A stretch of DNA of 64,000 nucleotides from positions 806,001 to 870,000 of the forward strand of contig WACJ01000516.1 of NCBI GenBank assembly GCA_008973525.1. Reading direction: 5' to 3'. Positions 50,231 to 61,930 of the stretch are shown here, piece after piece (position 1 is the first letter of the stretch; the number at the start of each line of letters is the position of its first letter). The DNA is from Stenopsyche tienmushanensis. Lineage: Eukaryota; Arthropoda; Insecta; Trichoptera; Stenopsychidae. The notes below the pieces were generated by a model. That model was not told the origin of the DNA. It did no database searches and saw nothing but the letters and a program-made list of their open reading frames with translations. A program made the translations under genes and the position numbers.

Positions 50231-53200
50231 ATTGTGTCTGAAAGAAGACAAAAAGATATCGTTGTTAATCTAGCACGTTGCAATGCATATAAAACGTTGT
50301 ATACTTTCTTATTGAATCAGATATCGTTTGCCTTTTCTTTACTTTCTGGGCGTTCCCACGGACACACAAATAGCACAAACCGCGAAAAATCGACATTATT
50401 ACAATATTATTCGTTTAATAAATGTAATATTTTCAAGAAAAAATGTGTACATATTCAAAATCGATTTTCATCCCCTTACTTTAAACCCGCTATTGTAATT
50501 ATGTAAATACATGGTAAAAGAATGATCTGCTCACGTATGCGAATAGAAGATGCGCCCATAAGCGTATGTATTGTCATTTTTGCATATCAAAAAGAAATCA
50601 AAGTTATAAAAGAAACCCTCACTATTCTTGAATGATACCTCGACGTTTTCAATCATGTGAAAATTGGATGAAATGACGTCTGCTTGCGCAGAGCTTTGTC
50701 TCGTCTTCTCCGTGTCTCTCAAGTTTGGGAAGACAGGCCGCACGAAGGCTTCGATTCTTGCCTTTATCTTTGTCAAGAGGCTATATTGGTTTTTGCGTCG
50801 GGACGGCGCAAATACGAGTTGGCAGTTAATTTGCAGGAAATTTGCAGCACCACATCACGCAACATGCGCAAAATTGAAAATTTCGCGTTGAAATATTATT
50901 GGATTATGTGGGTTGAAACGAAAATATGTATTGCCATTTTGATACTCTTTTAGAGCAATCAATATCTCTTACGACTTGATGAGCTTCGAAATGGGATCGA
51001 AGACGAGAGTTAAATCAGACAGCCTGCGTTACAAAAAATAAAAGTTGGATGAAATACTTTGCAAATATTTTTGTTCGCATTTTTCTCGGCAATGAAAATA
51101 TTATAATAGACGAATCTTAGGCACTGGTTAATAAAATACATTATCTTCAAAATTATGACATATTTAGCTCATATTTATATCAAACAACTATTCAATTATA
51201 CAGTAAAATTATACAAAAATATGTTCATTCAATAATCAGACATATATCACCGTTCCTAAGGATAAACTAGCACCACTGCAAGTATGAAAGAATAATGCTT
51301 AGTACTTATAGTCACAGCTTGCAGAATAAAGCATCTGGAAAACAGAGTGGATGGATGATGAGGAACCTAAAAGACAAGCCGACCTCTTGAAAAGTTCCAT
51401 TAGGCATACCACCTAAAGCATTCTTCAGGATAGACCTATGTTATATATTTGCAGAAAAGTGATCCTTATTCTAGAAATAGAACACAAAACCTATGAGATC
51501 GTCATTAGTAGAAAACAATGAATCATTTTAATTTTAAGCTCTGAATCATCGCCATATTGTTACAACAAGAAGTTCCAATCAAAATAAACACTGACTACCA
51601 CTAACATTACAATTAATGATACATTATCCAATTTTTCATATATTTGAGGCATCAGCTTATGTATTTTAAACCAATCATTTCATTATAACCAAGATTTTTA
51701 TTTGAAATGCATCAGAAGATCGTTATTTATGATGAAGGGAACAATATACAATATAAATCTATAGTCTCACATATTTGATAAAACTCCCTATGGACTATTG
51801 ACTTTGCCAGATTCTGCATCATTGACAACATTTTATTACTTTATAGCTAATATTCGAGTTAAACCTACAATCATCATTTGATTGAAAATATATTTTAATG
51901 ATATGATTTATGGAAAACATGTGAGAAAAACAAAATTAGCTGGAGACAAAATTTTCCATTTAAGCGAAAATTAAATGTTTTCTCTAAATATTACATTTCA
52001 AAACTATAATAGGGAGGCTGCATAATAATAAGACTATTGAAATGTCTATAGCATAAACTAATTAATGCAGTTCATGATGAAGAATATGTTTATCCCATGT
52101 GAAATTTGACCTGACTGAATAGAAACACAATGGCTCAGCATATAGAACATGTTCCTGGACTGTAGGAGAAGATTGCATCCAGTTTATTTCCGCATAGTGT
52201 TAAATTTAAAAAATATATGTTTTTAGCATAGTATAATATTAATTCCTTTCCTGAGTGTGATTGTCAATCACTCCTCGTCAATTTAGAAAACTGACGCGTT
52301 TGAACACATTGGCTTTCATATGAATGTTAACGACGCGTGTGCGTCTGACAGTCAGTCTTGTGCCGGGAGTATGTTTTCATATAATGTGATTAATTGTACA
52401 GCCTCCGGTATAAAGCCTTCTTAATATAACGAGGTAAAAAACAGAATCAATCCCATAAAAGCGTCCACGTCCCTCATAATATTTGTGTACACATATTGTT
52501 ACAGTTTTTTTGGTTATTTTAATTGAAATTTTATAAGGATTCCCATGTTATATTTTCAATGGATTCAATTTATAATATGACTCGGAGGATCATCATTTTT
52601 TTATGGTGTTCATATTTTTACAATACACAAAGGGGAAGGTTTGCCATCTTGGATATAACACAAAAACTCCTACATAGCGAGGGATGTGTATGTTTTTTTT
52701 CTTTTTTCAATTTGCTATAATTCACTTAGAGGTTGCTCTTTCTAGAAAAGATTCGTTTCTACTACTACCTTTTGTCACAAATATGATTTCTTTCCGTTTT
52801 TTTCTGGAGAGTTCGCAAAGGTATAAGGGCGAAAGGAGAAAAGATCATTTCGTGTATTAAATGCGAATTTGCTTCCTATATTATTTTCATTGTATGCTAA
52901 ATTTAAATCTATGTTATGGCATGTCTATTTTCTTGAGATGTCTCGGGAGCAAATTAAGTCAAATTGTTTTTCCATTTATTGGTTTAATATACAAAGAAAT
53001 AGTTCACATACCACAAGAAATTAGATAGGTATTCAATGATTGAATAAATATGAGCTTTTAAAGCTTAAGACGTTCTTCGTGCAGGTCATTAAGATATATT
53101 TGCTAGTTTGCCGAGGAAACGTTGCAAACTTTTGGCCATTGAAGAGTCTCCCAGTCTAGGATGAGTTCTTGACCTAATTTAATTAGTAAAGCAGTCGCAT

Positions 53201-54304
53201 ACACTGCTCGTTGATGGTTCACAGCAGCGTTGAAAAACTGAATTTAAATATTATAGGTTAAAGTAGCGAAATTCAAAAGATACATTGCAAAATTTTAATA
53301 TCGAAATGAAAAGATTTTTGAATTTAAATAAATATCCTAATTATATGTCTTTTGAAATTCATCAATTTACTTGCAAAATTTGATGCATGTGTTTTCCGCA
53401 GGAACGCTCTAAAAATACGAAATGACTTTTTCTATTAGATTTAATTTCATATAATATTATACTATTATACCATTGAAGACTTTTATTATTAGAGGTTAAG
53501 ATATATTTGTTTTATACAAGAGACTGTAAAACCCTTATAATTCTTGATATACTTATATAATACTGCAACAATACGAAAGCTTGCCAAATTATTTTCTTTT
53601 TTGATATTTAAAAGAAAATCTAAATATCTGACGATTCTAATTTTTGCCCTTTATTTACAGAATCTAATCTAATTCATTGAATAACTGTAAATATTCTTAG
53701 AAAATCTGTTCTTCCTTATGGGTACATGCATATAATATTTTTGAGTTATTTACATACAAAGGCAGCGAAAATCTGCATTGTAAATCTTTAAAAAAGTATT
53801 CGAAAACGATCGGAGGATCGAAGACTAGATTTGTCAATTAAAGTTTTCTAATCAGAAATTCTAGAGTGGTTGGGTTGATTGAAGAAGTCGAACTTGTGAT
53901 TGCTTTATAAAGCTGGCATCCACCAAAGGTTAGTCTTGTAAATACTCACCGATAGCATAATTTAATAGAGGAGGCAGTCTTGAGATCCATTGAGAGTATC
54001 CTTTCTCTATTTATCTTAAAGCTCTTGACAGGCTACAACACAGGAGACCCTAATGTTTGCACGTATCTCTACATCTACAAAGGGCAACAGACAGCGCTTT
54101 AAATGTTTACCCAAAGCCTTACCGTCTAAAGCTCTTTGTGAAGCCTCGCTGCAAAATTAAAACTGTCCGCGTTGTTTCTTTGCTTAGTGTTTTTGACTCT
54201 TTTTGTCACATTCACTGCATTCTCTTGACTCAGAACCTGCATTCTTAAAAACGTATCAACACCCCTACTGACGCAAATAAAGGCGCCTTGCGAAAACGTC
54301 GAAA
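50231..54304. other. No supported gene; one GC-richer patch with overlapping frames
   Basis: At 50640-50900 two plus-strand frames (75 and 89 codons) and a minus-strand frame (81 codons) overlap in GC-richer sequence. None is recognised. The rest of the interval is AT-rich with frames below 66 codons. Confidence 0.5.
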
Positions 54305-54430
54305 TTTCTCGTTACGATTTCCTCGAGACACATTGTAAATTTCTCGAGTAATTTAAGAAAATTCTACTTTCAACTTTTACGAATTCAACACAGCAATTTC
54401 TTAAATTCCGAGAAACTCTCGGGCTCTCAA
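54305..54430. repeat. Third cluster of TTTCTCGAG-type motifs
   Basis: ATTTCTCGTTACG, TTTCCTCGAGACA, AAATTTCTCGAGTAATTT and TTCCGAGAAACTCTCGGG lie within 126 bp. They resemble the clusters at 30632 and 31465 and may be the end of a related element. Confidence 0.35.
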
Positions 54431-54890
54431 AAACGTACAAAAGTTTGGCACTTCACTGTTTACTCACAATTGAAGAGAAAACTTAAAATTAACTTATTTT
54501 AAAATGGCCCAGCAAAAATAAAGATTCCCAGCAGGGAAAGAATTAAAATAATTATCCGTTCGGATTAAGTCACTCGAAAATTTATAATATCAAACATCAA
54601 TTAAAACTTTGCCGAGCAAGGATAAATGTAAATCCTTTCGGAACACTTTTATCGAATTATATTCGACATTTATGATGTCGAATTTGAGCAACTTCTCCGT
54701 TGCTCCATGTATATTTTTGTTAATTTGGAAACAAACCGATTATCAATTTGGCGAAATAAATGCTTCGCGAATTCATGATTATGAACTCTTGAGTGTTGAC
54801 AAATAAACGCAAGAAATCTCCGTGTTATGCGAATTCATATTATGCAAAACATAAAACTGGATCAGGATCAAAGATCCAAAAAATTGCAAT

Positions 54891-55500
54891 ACAGTAGATT
54901 TTCGATTATTTGGGCTAATACTGGGGAAGACATAAGGATAACTGGAAAACAGGTATAAACCAAATCATGAATTTTCTATTTTACTTCGAATAAAATATCA
55001 TATTTGCAACACAATTTTTTTAGTCAAGGATACAAGTAGCCATTAATGGTTAGTACTAAACATTACCAAAATATTTTTTTAAAAATATATACGAGTATAT
55101 TAAAAACAATATACATATATAATTTTTGCTTGTTTTCGATTTTTTCTTAAAGTGATTCTATAATTACATTCAAATCCTCTTCGTTCAGTGTGATCTAGCA
55201 ATGTTTCAATATAATTCAACGCCATTTTATGACTAATTTAATCACCAGTATCTTCTTCACTTATAATATCACTCTCATTTTCATCCTCTTGAGAAACAAA
55301 AGAAAGGATATCTGCATCATCCATGCATTCAAAACCTGGATCATTTAAATCATGATCGAGCCACTCCTCGATATTTTCCGTATCCACGTTTTCAATTTAA
55401 TATATTAATCTATTTCCAATAATCTTTCACCACGATCTCCATATATTAATTTCAAATCATCATTCATCAATAGTCGTTTATGCATTAAATGCTCGTTTTG
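54891..55500 (-). mobile_element. Tigger/jerky element relic, 3' end
   Basis: The left tip ACAGTAGATTTTCGATTATT continues TGGGCTAATACTGGGG, a decayed Tigger terminal repeat. Minus-strand coding remnants read NVDTENIEEWLDHDLNDPGF, ECMDDADIL, an acidic stretch (QEDENESDIISEED) and ALNYIETLLDHTE. These match the jerky-like C-terminal EWL.xDxxDPGF...D.DI block also seen at 27975-28157. Upstream blocks were not recognised. It is a dead C-terminal fragment. Confidence 0.75.
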
Positions 55501-56026
55501 TATTAAAAAGTCACCATGTAAATTGTATTTTTAAAATACCATTTTACGTACTAATTTGTCTATAATCATATTTACGCGATAATCAAATACTTATACGCAT
55601 AAATAATCGTGAATATTAATCCATTGGTTTTACTTATGGGTAGTTCATAAATTATGTAGAATATCATCAGCAAATTGTTTATATGGTAAAACCAAAATAC
55701 ATTTATTCTTGTGAAGCATATCCGAATATTGATCTCATACTTGGAAAAGCGTTTTATATGGGCGCTTTTAATAAATCCTCGAACAAATCTATCATATATT
55801 TACGATGCAACATAAGGAAAGGGTAAAAATTTAATGGTGCATTCAAAGGGATTTAAGCGGAATTTATTGCGAGCCTGGATGAGGAAAATGAGGATAGACA
55901 AATTTATACACGAAAGGGCTGTAATTTTTTCATGAGTATAATATATTATGTTTGATAAGACTTCACATTTAAATTTATTCCATTAATACATGATAAATTT
56001 ACCAGTCATTCCTGTCAGTAAGCCGC
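55501..56026. other. AT-rich spacer, nothing recognised
   Basis: Many stops on both strands. It lies between the Tigger relic and the unassigned reading-frame island. Confidence 0.5.
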
Positions 56027-56710
56027 TTAATACACGAACGCCTTTCGGTTTTCGAATAGCGTTTCCTTCGAAATTTGAATGGCATATATAGCGCGAATCA
56101 ATTTTATTACTTTAGAACGTTTATCATTATACAGGTCCAAAAGTTTATTTGAACGTTTCGTGGCCATCATATAGTTATTTATTGTTGTAGTCTCGTACCA
56201 GGATTTCACGTGAACGTTATCGACCATAAACGTCGGAATTCTGTCCCCTTCAAAGATAACGCTAATGTTCATTTACGGAGCCGCTGTGGAATATAATTTA
56301 GTGGCACTATTTTGTGGCAATAAAGTGGTGATACCTTCACCACTGTCGGCTACTCTAACAGCTGTATTTATTTTAGCATGTTCGTATAAAAGCGCTGCGT
56401 ACAACATTGTCACGGTAATGGGAAAAGCCCAGCCGGAAATGAGGTTCTATGCTTCTGATGGATATAAAGCAATAACTCCTTTGTGGTCAACAGTACAATA
56501 AATCCCAAAGAGACCTACAATATTGGGCATTGTGAAGATACTGAAATATCGTATTTGGCATTTAACCCCTTTCTGATCATATTTTTCATTGTCATTCGAA
56601 TAAAAATAGCTCTCAATGAAACGATTGCTATTGGAAACAGAAGTTTTGATAAATTCGTATTCAAACTCCAAAATTTTACCAAGACTACATACTTTAGATT
56701 GCATCACCAC
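56027..56710 (-). pseudogene. Unassigned reading-frame island, two in-frame stops
   Basis: One minus-strand frame runs 684 nt with only two stops, after SEA (56447-56449) and after TAAP just before MNISVIFEGD (start at 56272). Random sequence of this composition should give many more. Pieces include IVGLFGIYCTVDHKGVIALY, AFPITVTMLYAALLYEHAK, VRVADSGEGITTLLPQ, then IPTFMVDNVHVKSWYETTT, NNYMMATKRSNKLLDLYND and RSKVIKLIRAIYAIQISKE. Codon use looks protein-like and the patch is GC-richer than its flanks. I do not recognise the family. It could be a decayed host gene, an unknown transposon or an old viral insertion. Plus-strand frames of 78 and 84 codons overlap it but break frame between them. 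Confidence 0.42.
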
Positions 56711-57187
56711 AACAAAGATTACACATCAAATTATTGATTTGATGATGCTAGTAAGGATATAACTTAAAAAATACTCGACCCTCGTACAACACATTTATAT
56801 GATTCTACGAAAACATCAAAATATATCTATGTTGGACGAAGTTCGATGTTTATTCAAAATATTAGCACTTTTACTCCTTTTTACACGACTACTTTTCAAC
56901 TCCCTTCGTTTGAAGGTTTTCATCACTGTTTGAACATTTTAAATTTGCTATAAAAACGATCGTCTAATTTGAGGGTACAAATTATTATATATTTCATAAC
57001 AAAGGACTAACCATTTTTCTAATTCCATCTTAAATGTCAAGCTTGTTTCTATAAAAGGACATTTTTTTTAAATTTATTAACCAATTTTAAAGCATAATTA
57101 GTTTAGGCAGACGCAATTTTTCCACGGATTTTTATATTATATAGCTAGAATCGCTTCCTTAAATTTTTAAATCATTATTAGCAAAAG
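56711..57187. other. Spacer between two minus-strand open segments
   Basis: AT-rich with stops in all minus-strand frames. Short protein-like scraps on the minus strand (such as DVFVESYKCVVRG near 56800) hint at continued decayed coding sequence, but this is weak. Confidence 0.35.
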
Positions 57188-57422
57188 TCATCGTGGAATG
57201 GTCGCTGTTTTTCGCAATGATGCCATTTGGTTGTTCATACGTTTTAGTGATTTTTTAGCAATATTTTCATTCAAATAATTTATTATATTATCTTCAAAGA
57301 TATCCGTGTATTTGTCATTAATTACTGAGCATAAACGAGCAATATATTTTGCATTGATAGGCGATTTTTTTGTGTCGTGTTGTGTGTATGGTTGCTTCAA
57401 TAGGATTCTGATTCTGAAACAA
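57188..57422 (-). CDS. Unassigned open segment with a good splice acceptor, possible last exon
   Basis: On the minus strand an acceptor-like TCGTCTATTGTTTCAG lies just before 57422. The open frame then runs through LLKQPYTQHDTKKSPINAKY, ARLCSVINDKYTDIFEDNI, INYLNENIAKKSLKRMNNQ and ASLRKTATIPR to a stop at 57188. There is no ATG at its start (the first frame-opening codon near 57400 is TTG), which fits an internal or last exon better than a whole gene. It is in the same frame register as the island at 56027-56710. The peptide is charged and helix-prone and belongs to no family I can name. Confidence 0.3.
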
Positions 57423-58999
57423 TAGACGAGTGTAAATCGTGTACATAAAATCGAAACAATGCTGTTAAAATACGATGTTATATGAGGGCTGAGTATAACT
57501 TTTTATTTACTTTTTTTTATTGATCCAAATCTTTTTTCGAAAAAATCAATCAAATGATGTTTGCAAATGGTTTTTAAAATACCTTAATGGTAATATTTGC
57601 TAATTGCAAATACCTTTTGTCCAAAATATTTTTTTAACAACTGGTGCCATAATTCATTGCATTGATAGCATATTTGTTTCGCATCTTTGTCTAGTTTGCC
57701 CTTTTGCATCAAATTCTTAGCATCTGATTAAATTTTATACACCTCAAAATGATAAAAAAAACTTAAATTCTAAGGACATAAATCTAAAATTCCCCTATAC
57801 GTAAACATTTCACCGTATATCTCATTGTACTTTAACATATCAAAATACGCATTTAAGAGAGTTATGGAACATTTCAGGCATCAATTAAAACTAAATACAT
57901 ACGTATATTAGTTCGACTGAAACTTGATTATGTGCTATCATGTTTTCGATATCCACCTACGTGTAATTAAAATTTGAAGTAAGTAAAATCAATTTATTCA
58001 GAAGCCCATCACAGAAAACACAGACACTAACTTTTCGGGCTTAATTAGATTCCATCTAAACCGAATTCATATTTTCTCGCTCGAAGTATAACATTTCATG
58101 AATCGCTAAATTTTATTGTTAGCGATTCATCACGCGTATTTATGGAATGAATCCATCCCACGTTAAAACAACAACTCTAAATCAATATTCCAAACATTTC
58201 AGCTGGGAAAGTTATAGCCGCGGTCCAAAATTTCCTAATGATCCCCACCGAAAATATGTATTCATATATTTCTACGGTCTTCCCTTTGATAGATGGTTGT
58301 TATTTTTCGCAAATTACAATGGGGTTTGTTTCGGAATGCAAATAACTCGGCACATGCGAACGTCCGTGACTTTTAAGGACGCTCATGACTTTTGTTATTT
58401 CGCCAACGGAGGGTTATTTAAGAAGACAAGAAGTCGACAACAAAGGAATATTTTCAACGCAACATAGCTATTAAGTTCTTGTGAGTGTCTCAGGTGTGTT
58501 ATTTGTAACTTTCGTAGTTCAACAAGTTTGGGTAGCTTTAGCTGAGAGGAGAAAATTGGCAACATTCCCGAAATTCTGAAAAACGAAATTTTCCCCGAGA
58601 CGCTCCCCCATCATTTTGCCGATTTCGTCCTTTGTGCATTTAAAACTAAATTCCAACTGTAGCTTTTGGAGAAATTACGTCGAACGATTTGAAAAAGATA
58701 TTTTTGAAAAAGAAACTCTCATATTAAACACATAAGATATCGAATCGAGTGGGTTACCTCGAGTGGAAACATCCATCATGCGAAGAAACTGAAAGACTTT
58801 AATGCTTTAAGCTTACTCAATTCATCCCCTAGCTTATAGCGATGAAATATTTATCATTCATATATTCTTTTCGACTGCTTGGATTTTTAAAAGTCAGTTT
58901 TAAATCAAACGGTTAATACTATGTATATAAGGCACATTTTTGTTGTTTGATTAACATACTTTACACACATTATATTATTAAGAATTCGTTTCTGTGATA
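57423..58999. other. No supported gene
   Basis: A 106-codon plus-strand frame at 58147-58467 (begins MNPSHVKTTTLNQY) lies in a mildly GC-richer patch. It shows no domain and no splice context that I trust. Confidence 0.45.
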
Positions 59000-60495
59000 C
59001 GTTGAGTTCTTTCTGTGACTTGTCGGCACCAGAGACGCCGGGGACCCCCCCCCCTGCACTCTCCCCCGCGCAAGTTCATTCGTACGCTCTGACGAAACGC
59101 CGACTACACTTGTATATAAAATTCGCGAGTGACGCCGAAAAACATTGTTTTTACGACATCTGCACAAAAAATGGAACATCTTCACCGCGTCACTTGAGAG
59201 GAACTACAACAAGGATAATAACGCAAGTAAGATCATAATAATCCAAGCTTCCAAGGTAAGTGAATTAACAAATACTCGCACACATCCGCCTCCTACTATC
59301 ACATAAACGCGGGAACACTGGGAGCAAAATGCTTTTTCGACTGCTCCCATAATACAATCTTGACTATAAAACTATTTGATATGGACCTGACTATTTGATA
59401 TTACTTGATACCTGACTTTAACCTATTCGTTTCAGCTATGTCTATATATTTGTTTCCAGTTACTCCCAGTCTGACCGATTAAATATTATTTGATTGTGCC
59501 CGGTAGACACTAAACGTCAAAGTTCGAATACTGTGATGCGACATAACTACCCCTTGCTAATACAATTTGACTAATACTTTTGCGGCCTAACCACATTTGA
59601 CTACTCCTAACTATTATACTTATACGATTTTATGTATTTTAACTATTGGCCACTTGACTAGTACCTTTTTACAGAGTAGATACTTAAATACTCTTCTAAC
59701 AGCAAGCTGATACCCAGTTTATATACTATTCATTGCTTTTTATACGAATCTTAACTTGCATGTCGCTCGTTGTCTCTTGCATGATCTTCCCTACTTAGCA
59801 GTATGGAACTCGAGGAACCTCACCGGTTCGGATCCGAGAGGCTCTAGGAACGGAGCAGGAACAAGAAGAACACCAAGAAGACGGCCTCGAGGAGATGCAT
59901 TTGATGATCTTTACTTTGCAACGAAAAACAACATTGTCTTCCGTTGACTTCTATATCGTTTTGTAATCGCCGAACTGAGAGGGGCAACCTGAAAAAATGG
60001 CGAAACCACTCAGTTTCGAATTCGCTCGGGTAAGTTGTACGGTGACGGGGAGACACCCTCAGTTGGTGTAGGAGCGAATCCGAGATGCACTTAAGCGTCA
60101 CGTATGTCTTCACCCTACCCCGGCAACGCCCTAGCGAGGAAAGGGGGGACTGGACTCCTTGTACTCCAGAAAGCCCTTTCCAGTAGAGTCAAAAAGGTCG
60201 TCTAGAGTAGTTTTCCACCACCTCCCTATGAAAACTACTCAGTCTTTACAAACCCCCCAAACTCCTTATCGAGACGTTCGCGAAAGTGTTCGTCAATACG
60301 TTCACTCAGGATACCCGTTGGGTGAGCGTTCAAAATAAAACTCGGTGGTAATGCTACCTTCAATATCGAGCGAATGAGGAGGTGAATGTATGATACAGAC
60401 GAAATGGATGTAACCCCTTTCCTATGAATGGATATTGAAGAGGCCCATAGTTCTGTAGTGGACTGTTAGTGGCTGCGCTATGATGATGATGATAT
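59000..60495 (+). repeat. GC-rich block ending in a non-LTR retrotransposon-like tail
   Basis: GC rises sharply at 59000-59240 (with a run of ten C at about 59045) and again at 59790-60480. The right end reads GGCCCATAGTTCTGTAGTGG, then ACTGTTAGTGGCTG and GATGATGATGAT. This closely follows the GGCC..AGTGGACTGTTA.GGCTGATGATGATGAT tail I know from arthropod RTE-type retroposons. No reverse transcriptase frame remains. Between the two GC patches, 59340-59700 carries degenerate TTTGACTA/CTATTTGATA repeats. The block may be composite. Confidence 0.45.
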
Positions 60496-60585
60496 TATTA
60501 AGAGTCAAACCAGACACTGTTTATAACAACTATTTTACAATAGTATTGTTTGGTTTCATCAAATATTATAATATTTGTTATAATT

Positions 60586-61603
60586 AGGTTGTCCCATTAA
60601 TAATAAGATAACCGTTGTTACTTCAACAGAAGAAATAAATGTATTCGTACACTATTTCATTAAAGTTTTGATATAATTTTGAAATAGTTTTCATGTTATC
60701 AGCTTTTAAAATATCAGGTTGTCCCATAAATTTCTTTCGCAAATGAACACAGATCTAATTATTGCCATGGTTGAAGAAAATCCGCGATATACTGTTGGCG
60801 AAATAGCTAACAAGTTAGAAATTCTACGAACGTCCGTCCATAATATATCTGACAAAATTGGGCTACATCAATTGTTCAGATGTTTGGCTTCCTCATGAAC
60901 TGACTGACTCAAATAAACTTCAGCGTATTTCAACATGCCATTTTCTTCTTCAGCGACATAATAGCCAACCTTTTTTGAAGAGACTTGTCACTGGAGATGA
61001 AAGTTGGATACTCTATAAGAATATCTAACCTAAACGTTCTTGGACCAAGGGTACAGAAGCTTTAACTGTAGCTAAACATGGCCTACATCCAAAAAAATGT
61101 TTTGCTATGCATTTAGTGGGACTGGAAGGGGATAGTTTATTATGAGCTACTTCAGAAAGGTGAAACGATCAATTCAACAAAATATTGTTTCCAACTAGAC
61201 AAATCTAAAGGATGCAATTGCCAGAAAACGGTCTGTGTCATATATCTTCATGTGTCTTTGCTCGTCAGAAATAAATTACTATCAATTGACTGGGATGTTT
61301 TACCTCATCCTCCATACTCTCCGGATATTGCCCCTTCAGATTGTTATTTATTTCTTTCATTAAAAAATTATTTACGTGGTAAAATTTTTAATTCAAAAAA
61401 TGATATAAAAATGTACCTTGATCTATATTTTGCCAACAAACCTGGAAAATTTTGGCAAGAAGGACATTATGAGGCTTCCGGAGAGATGGAGAAAGGTAAT
61501 AGAACATAATGGATCATATATTATTCAATAAATTTTGATGTAATACAAATTATTGTTTATTTTTTTCTTAATTTGAAAACGAAAGAAACTTATGGGACAC
61601 CCT
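60586..61603 (+). mobile_element. Truncated mariner, copy 2, with an extra outer end
   Basis: The inner core 60716-61603 (888 bp) is bounded by AGGTTGTCCCATAAATTTCT and ACTTATGGGACACCCT. A further AGGTTGTCCCATTAA lies at 60586, exactly where similarity to the left flank of copy 1 begins. Copy 2 therefore has two left ends in tandem and one right end. Flanks to the right of the two copies differ. Confidence 0.85.
60743..61545 (+). pseudogene. Mariner transposase pseudogene, same truncation as copy 1
   Basis: Begins MNTDLIIAMVEENPRYTVGE with the first DNA-binding helix region absent, as in copy 1. A one-base change shifts frame after RTSVHN. VTGDESWILYKN keeps the first Asp. The HHDNARPH block is again deleted after KRSV. 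VLPHPPYSPDIAPSDCYLF holds the third Asp in an 85-codon frame (61252-61509). It has independent stops and shifts compared with copy 1 but the same two deletions, so the deletions predate the split of the copies. Confidence 0.87.
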
Positions 61604-61856
61604 AATATTTTCATAACTATATATAATATAATACAATCCCAGTCTTATCCTTCAAAAGTTCATTGATAACAGATTCCTTACTTAGAAATTATTTATAAAT
61701 CTTCTTGTGCAATAAAAAATAAGTATTATATTAATCTAAATTTCCAAAGATTTTTATCCCTTTTTGCCTCCGTTTGAACAAATTTTAAAAATTAGAAAGG
61801 TTTTTCTTTTAAAATTGTGGATATATGATATTTATCTCATAAAAATCTCATTGACA
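61604..61856. other. AT-rich spacer, nothing recognised
   Basis: Unique-looking sequence with no frame or repeat that I recognise. Confidence 0.5.
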
Positions 61857-61930
61857 AAATGTTGGTATAGTGGTTTAGATCTTGGATACTTTTTATGAAG
61901 GTTTGGGCTCAAATCCAGATTGTGGACTTC
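61857..61930 (+). repeat. tRNA-like SINE head
   Basis: AATGTTGGTATAGTGGTTTA carries an A-box-like TGGTATAGTGG, and GGGCTCAAATCC 45 nt on is B-box-like. It aligns with the head of the SINE at 31206-31336. The acceptor and T stems do not pair properly, so it is not a working tRNA gene. The SINE body is not recognisable downstream. Confidence 0.45.

Noticed and set aside
56265..56737. Plus-strand frames with a hydrophobic, membrane-like peptide
   Set aside because: They fall in two different frames, while the opposite strand keeps one frame over the whole island. They are probably shadows.
59002..59238. 78-codon GC-rich frame as a coding exon
   Set aside because: Both strands are open through the same GC-rich patch and the C10 run makes the frame unreliable. 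No family was recognised.
61857..61930. A working tRNA gene
   Set aside because: The acceptor and T stems do not pair and a related copy exists elsewhere, so it fits a SINE head better.
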